Of a stretch of DNA of 64,000 bases, positions 60,427 through 64,000 are shown piece by piece (within the stretch, counting starts at the first letter, position 1; the number at the start of each line of letters is the position of its first letter). Below the pieces are notes generated by a model, which saw nothing but the letters and a program-made list of their open reading frames with translations, ran no database searches and had not been told where the DNA came from. The stretch comes from Streptosporangium sp. NBC_01756. GTDB taxonomy: Bacteria; Actinomycetota; Actinomycetes; Streptosporangiales; Streptosporangiaceae. Location: positions 8,804,001 to 8,868,000 of the forward strand of contig NZ_CP109130.1 in the NCBI RefSeq assembly GCF_035917975.1. Reading direction: 5' to 3'. A program made the translations under genes and the position numbers.

Positions 60427-60960
60427 TCACTGCAGTTGGTCGAGCATCTCCGACAGGGCGTTCTTGATCCGCAGCGCCTTTTTGATCTCATCGGCGGTGA
60501 CGTACGGGTACTCGCCGTACTCGATGAAACTCGGGCAATGGTGCTCCCGGACGAATCTGACGAACGCCTCCGGGTTGGTCTTCCAGTCCTCGGGAAAGCC
60601 CTCAAGGTTCTCGAAAGCGGTGTTCACGCCCGCCCGGGTGAACAACGCGATGGCGTCCTCGGTGTACTTGTCGAAGTCGGTGTCGAAGATTCCCTGGTAC
60701 ATGAAGCGTGTGTCGTCGTCGAAGAGCACCCAGCGCAGATAGTGCAGCTTCAGCGGCGCGAGCAGGTGCGGATCTTCCTGCAGTGCCTGGGCGAGCGCGT
60801 GGCCGTAGTCACGGATCGCATCGGCTCGCCCGGGTTTGACCTTCGCGATGATGGTGAACCCGTAGCAGGCCGGGGTCTTCGGATAGACGGGCCCGTACTT
60901 GCCCTGCTCCAGCTGTCCGGTCTCCTTCGGGATGACGACCGCCTGTGGCGTGATCTCCAT
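60427..60960 (-). CDS. Unrecognised ferredoxin-like-fold protein, first gene of DyP operon
   Basis: A 177-residue protein. YGFTIIAKVKPGRADAIRDY and LHYLRWVLFDDDTRFMYQGI, then FDTDFDKYTEDAIALFTRAG, resemble the N-terminal half of DyP-like ferredoxin folds. FPEDWKTNPEAFVRFVREHH contains conserved aromatic and His residues. There is no heme motif. It probably supports the peroxidase or handles its substrate. Confidence 0.7.
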   Translation of the reverse strand: MEITPQAVVIPKETGQLEQGKYGPVYPKTPACYGFTIIAKVKPGRADAIRDYGHALAQALQEDPHLLAPLKLHYLRWVLFDDDTRFMYQGIFDTDFDKYTEDAIALFTRAGVNTAFENLEGFPEDWKTNPEAFVRFVREHHCPSFIEYGEYPYVTADEIKKALRIKNALSEMLDQLQ

Positions 60961-61211
60961 TCCGACCTCCCCTGCGTCGTACGTGTCCAGGGGGGAGACT
61001 GGAGTGACCTGACCAGCGCAATTGTCTCATGGTGGGATGTCAGGCGGCACTCGGGTGCCATGGCCACGACAGGGTTGCGTCCCTTACCTGCGCCGGTGGG
61101 GATGATCTGACACTTCCGCCGCACCAGGCTCCAAAGAGAACCGCCGTAAACAACGCACTGGCCGCATCCGGCCATTCCCCGTGCGCGTCCCGGGCCACCC
61201 TCCGCCTCCGG

Positions 61212-61540
61212 GTGTGAGTAGTTGCGGTACAGAAAGTGTCGTTGAGATTGATCATGGTCGGCTGGCACACGGGATACGGCTACCGCTGGAGTTCGCGGAA
61301 AGGTCGCCGGGCGGCTGTTGGGGCTGGCTACGGTCCTCCTCGTGCCGGTGGAGTTTCTGACTGATGAGCAGGCCGAGGCGTACGGGACGTTCTCCCAGGT
61401 GTCCACGCGCCCGGAGCTGGAGCGGTTCTTCTTCCTTGATGACGACGATCGTGACCTGATCGCGCTGCGGCGTACGAACGCGCACCGGCTGGGCATGGCG
61501 GTGCAGATCTGCTTGCCCGCGCTCTCGCGCCGCCGGGTCA
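61212..61540 (+). pseudogene. Tn3-family transposase N-terminal remnant with left end
   Basis: The DNA from TGAGTAGTTGCGGTACAG onward is closely similar to 30074-30395. The coding part reads VPVEFLTDEQAEAYGTF, TRPELERFFFLDDDDRDLIA and AHRLGMAVQIC and then diverges. Only the first 70 residues of DUF4158 remain. It ends in the MarR gene region. Confidence 0.85.
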
Positions 61541-62062
61541 AGGAGTTCGTCCATCAGGGGTGCGAAGGGAGCGCGGTGTCACCGCGTCCTGTTCCGTGAG
61601 GTGGCTGTCCATGGTGGTGTTCAGGTCGGCCATGAACGCTTCGACCTGTTCCAGGAACTGGGGCGGGTAGTGCGACATCGCGGCGTCGAGGCGGTGGGCG
61701 AGCGGGCCGAAGAACTCGTCCGCCCGTTCCTGGATGTGTGCTCCGCTGCGCAGCGTAACGATGCGCCGGTCGGAGTGCTCGCGGGCCCGCGTGATGTGCC
61801 CCGCCGCTTCGAGACGGTTCAGGAGCGCGGTGGTGGCGCCGGTGGAGAGGGAGATCCGCTCGCTCAGCCGCGCCGGTGACAGGAGGGTGCCGCGCTCCTC
61901 GGCGGCGGCGATCTCCAGGACCGCGGTCGCATCCGTGGAGTGCAAGCCCAGCCAGGCGGCGAAGCGCCGGCTGAGCTCGGCGTAGTGGCCGCCGTAGATC
62001 CTCAGCGACTCCATCAGCCGTTCACGCTGCTCAGCGACACCGTCGCGCACTGCTTCCTCCAT
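61538..62062 (-). CDS. MarR-family regulator
   Basis: A 174-residue regulator from ATG 62062. AEERGTLLSPARLSERISLS, TGATTALLNRLEAAGHITRA and HSDRRIVTLRSGAH are the MarR HTH and wing. It diverges from an MFS exporter, with an AT-rich stretch between the two start codons. The 3' end overlaps the Tn3 remnant by three bases. Confidence 0.9.
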   Translation of the reverse strand: MEEAVRDGVAEQRERLMESLRIYGGHYAELSRRFAAWLGLHSTDATAVLEIAAAEERGTLLSPARLSERISLSTGATTALLNRLEAAGHITRAREHSDRRIVTLRSGAHIQERADEFFGPLAHRLDAAMSHYPPQFLEQVEAFMADLNTTMDSHLTEQDAVTPRSLRTPDGRTP

Positions 62063-62173
62063 GCCTGCGCCCTTCGCTCCTGTCACGCGGTCCGCACGGT
62101 CATCCCGCTTTGACAACCTACCGCCACCACTTTACCTTCATGATGGAATTACTTCACCGTGGAGGCATCTGAC

Positions 62174-63676
62174 GTGCGTAACCTGTCCCCCACCCCTGAC
62201 GAGGCGACCGAGCCCTACCGGTGGCGGTGGCTGATCCTGGCGGTGATGATCCTCGCGGAGATCATGGATCTTCTGGACGCCTCGATCGTCAACGTCGCCG
62301 GACCGGACCTGGAGAGATTCCTCGGTGCCGGTTCCGTCGGACTGCAATGGGTGATCGGCGGCTACGCCCTCACCTTGGGCGCCGGGCTCGTGCTCGGCGG
62401 CCGGCTCGGCGACTGCTACGGCCGGCGCCGGATGTTCCTGATCGGACTTGCAGCCTTCACCGTGACCTCCCTGCTGTGCGCGGTCGCGCCGAACATCGAG
62501 TCGCTGATCGCCTTCCGCCTGCTGCAGGGCACCGCCGGAGCGATGCTGCTGCCCCAGGGCCTGGGCCTGCTGCGGGAGAACTTCTCTGGCCCCGAGCTCA
62601 CCAAGGTCTTCGCGATCTTCGGACCCGTCCTGGGCCTGGGCGGCATCATCGGCCCGGTCCTGGGGGGCTTCCTGATCGAGGGCGACTTCTTCGGCCTGGG
62701 CTGGCGGTCGGTGTTCCTGATCAACCTGCCCATCGGCATCGCGGCACTGATCGTCGCCGCGAAGTTCGTGCCCAAGAAGGCGGGCGACCGCACAGTACGG
62801 GTCGACATGACCGGCGCCGCCCTGGTCGTGATCTCCTGCGCCCTGCTGGTGCTGCCGCTCAACCAGGGGCAGGAGTCGGGCTGGCCGCTGTGGACGTGGC
62901 TGTCCATGGCCGCCTCGGTGATCGGGTTCGCCTGCTTCGCCCTCCAGCAGCGCCGCACGGCCGCCGCGGGCCGCGAGCCGCTGGTGACCCCGGGCCTGCT
63001 GCGCAAGCCGGCCTTCACCGTCGGCCTCGGCGGCATCGCCCTGTTCTTCGGCGGACTGATCGGCACCCAGCTCGTGCTGACCCTGTTCCTCCAGATCGGC
63101 CAGCACTTCACCGCCGGTGACGCGGGACTGGGCAACCTGCCCCTCGCGGTGGGAACCGCGATAGGCGGCGCCATCAGCGGAGCGTTCCTCGCCGACAGGA
63201 TCGGCCGCAAGGTGCTCCAGATCGGACCGCTGGTCCAGCTGGCCGGCGCGGCCGTGCTGTGGTTCGAGCTCGACGGCCTCGACGCCGCTTCGTTCTCGAT
63301 CTGGGACATCGCTCCCGGCGTGGCGGTGGCGGGCATCGGCGCCGGCATGGTGATCGCCGCCCTGTTCAGCTTCATCCTGGCCGCGGTCGACGACGACGAG
63401 ATCGGATCCGCCTCCGGTGTCCTGTCGGCGGTCCAGGCGGTCGGCGGCTCCATCGGCGTCGCGGTCTTCGGCTCGGTGTTCTTCGCCCAGGCCAAGACCG
63501 GTGACTTCGCCGGCGGCTTCCACCGCGCGCTGATCGTCCAGGCATGTCTGCTGGTGGTCTTCTTCGCGATCACCTTCCTGCTGCCCAAGAAGGGCCGCCC
63601 CGAAGAAGAGCAGCACGGCATCACCCCCGACACGGCTGCCGACGGCTCCGGCACCAAGCAGCACCTCACCGTCTGA
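62174..63676 (+). CDS. MFS exporter of the DHA2 family (14 TM)
   Basis: A 500-residue transporter with GTG 62174 preceded by GGAGG at 8 bases. Motif D1-like ILAEIMDLLDASIVNVAGPD follows TM1, motif A is GGRLGDCYGRRRMFLIG, motif B/C lie in LLQGTAGAMLLPQGLG and GPVLGLGGIIGPVLGG. Fourteen helices are predicted. It resembles exporters of antibiotics or quaternary compounds (EmrB/QacA). Likely repressed by the divergent MarR; a broken FAD monooxygenase lies downstream. Confidence 0.92.
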   Translation: MRNLSPTPDEATEPYRWRWLILAVMILAEIMDLLDASIVNVAGPDLERFLGAGSVGLQWVIGGYALTLGAGLVLGGRLGDCYGRRRMFLIGLAAFTVTSLLCAVAPNIESLIAFRLLQGTAGAMLLPQGLGLLRENFSGPELTKVFAIFGPVLGLGGIIGPVLGGFLIEGDFFGLGWRSVFLINLPIGIAALIVAAKFVPKKAGDRTVRVDMTGAALVVISCALLVLPLNQGQESGWPLWTWLSMAASVIGFACFALQQRRTAAAGREPLVTPGLLRKPAFTVGLGGIALFFGGLIGTQLVLTLFLQIGQHFTAGDAGLGNLPLAVGTAIGGAISGAFLADRIGRKVLQIGPLVQLAGAAVLWFELDGLDAASFSIWDIAPGVAVAGIGAGMVIAALFSFILAAVDDDEIGSASGVLSAVQAVGGSIGVAVFGSVFFAQAKTGDFAGGFHRALIVQACLLVVFFAITFLLPKKGRPEEEQHGITPDTAADGSGTKQHLTV

Positions 63677-63682
63677 GACCCG

Positions 63683-64000
63683 GCCAGGGGCCGATCGCCG
63701 ACCTGGAGATCCTGCGCGCCGACCTGTCCCGCATCCTCTACGAGGAGACCCATCCGCACACCGAGTACCTGTTCGGGGATGAGATCACACGGCTGTCCGA
63801 CACGGAGAAGAGGGTGGACGTCACCATGCCCTCGTGGTCCCGGGGACGCATCGCCGTCGTCGGCGACGCCGCATACTGCGCCGCACCCCTCAGCGGCATG
63901 GGCACCAGCCTCGCCCTAACAGGCGCCTACGTCCTGGCCGGCGAACTCGCCCACCACGCGCATCACGCCACCTGGCGGTGGCTATACGAGAACAGGGCCG
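63683..64000 (+). pseudogene. FAD-dependent aromatic monooxygenase fragment (TetX/PHBH type), cut by window edge
   Basis: The plus strand reads ADLEILRADLSRILYEETHP then HTEYLFGDEITRLSDTEKRV DVT, and directly MPSWSRGRIAVVGDAAYCAA with PLSGMGTSLALTGAYVLAGE. The first part is the region after the FAD-binding N-terminus and the second the conserved GDAA motif; the roughly 80-120 residues between them, and the N-terminal GxGxxG, are missing. It is a deletion derivative that continues past the window end. Confidence 0.8.

Noticed and set aside
62138..63664. 508-codon minus-strand frame opposite the MFS exporter
   Set aside because: Gln/Glu/Gly-rich antisense shadow; the plus-strand gene has clear membrane helices and MFS motifs.
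1..64000. CRISPR arrays, rRNA and tRNA genes
   Set aside because: No regularly spaced repeat array, no conserved tRNA T-arm with flanking acceptor stem and no rRNA-like sequence were found by eye.

Overview
The window is high-GC DNA with GTG starts, strong GGAGG ribosome-binding sites and gene families typical of filamentous Actinomycetota (paired universal stress proteins, ROK, MmyB-type and AraC regulators, an F420-type luciferase-like enzyme, ArsR/ArsM, IS1182 and actinobacterial Tn3 elements). A Streptosporangiales-like genome (Nonomuraea, Streptosporangium or Microbispora type) is my inference; no rRNA, tRNA or ribosomal protein gene is present to fix it. The region is an accessory zone. 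Intact one- to four-gene cassettes, each with its own divergent or autogenous regulator, are separated by decayed transposon pieces, including five separate Tn3-transposase remnants.

Layout. 1-5 kb: two divergent universal stress protein genes around DosR-like boxes, a Tn3 remnant that has truncated an arsR-arsM unit, and a convergent pair made of a DUF488 protein and an unrecognised protein. 5-6.6 kb: a small XRE repressor with a 22-bp perfect palindrome, and IstB/HTH debris. 6.6-11.8 kb is the most interesting block: a Crp/Fnr regulator, a class III nucleotidyl-cyclase-like protein, a 722-residue P-loop/helical-repeat protein and a coiled-coil protein in one operon, converging on a small membrane protein that resembles the Pycsar effector family (DUF5706). 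It looks like a cyclic-nucleotide conflict or anti-phage signalling system with an extra NTPase arm. 12-18.7 kb: a MITE-like inverted repeat, an intact IS1182 element, GNAT, a Phd-domain fusion, HAD, SDR and resolvase genes. 18.8-23.1 kb: a TetR-controlled FMN-reductase/AKR/MFS/DoxX operon. 23-32 kb: Tn3, IS3 and ISL3 debris around a MarR-MFS pair and a LysR/hydrolase pair. 32-36 kb: PhzF, HxlR, CMD-family, nadC and DUF1330 genes, a decayed MFS paralogue and an 84-bp IS3 relic. 36.5-41.3 kb: VOC, group II intron RT and lectin fragments, a secreted WD40 protein and a metal-ribbon protein. 42-49.4 kb: TetR/crotonase, AraC/hydrolase and AKR/MmyB-type pairs. 50-57 kb: ROK regulator with a HAD-GH13 fusion enzyme and an epoxide hydrolase; MarR with an LCMT-type methyltransferase. 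57-61 kb: a four-gene DyP-peroxidase operon. 61.5-64 kb: a MarR-MFS efflux pair followed by a broken FAD monooxygenase.

How the parts work together. Most intact cassettes pair a ligand-responsive regulator with an oxidoreductase, a hydrolase or an exporter, which fits detoxification or xenobiotic response. Palindromes or direct repeats lie in many of the divergent intergenic regions. The 6.7-11.8 kb block differs in kind: its genes overlap or nearly touch, and two of its proteins share a short peptide repeat built on the residues AGRD, which suggests they assemble together.
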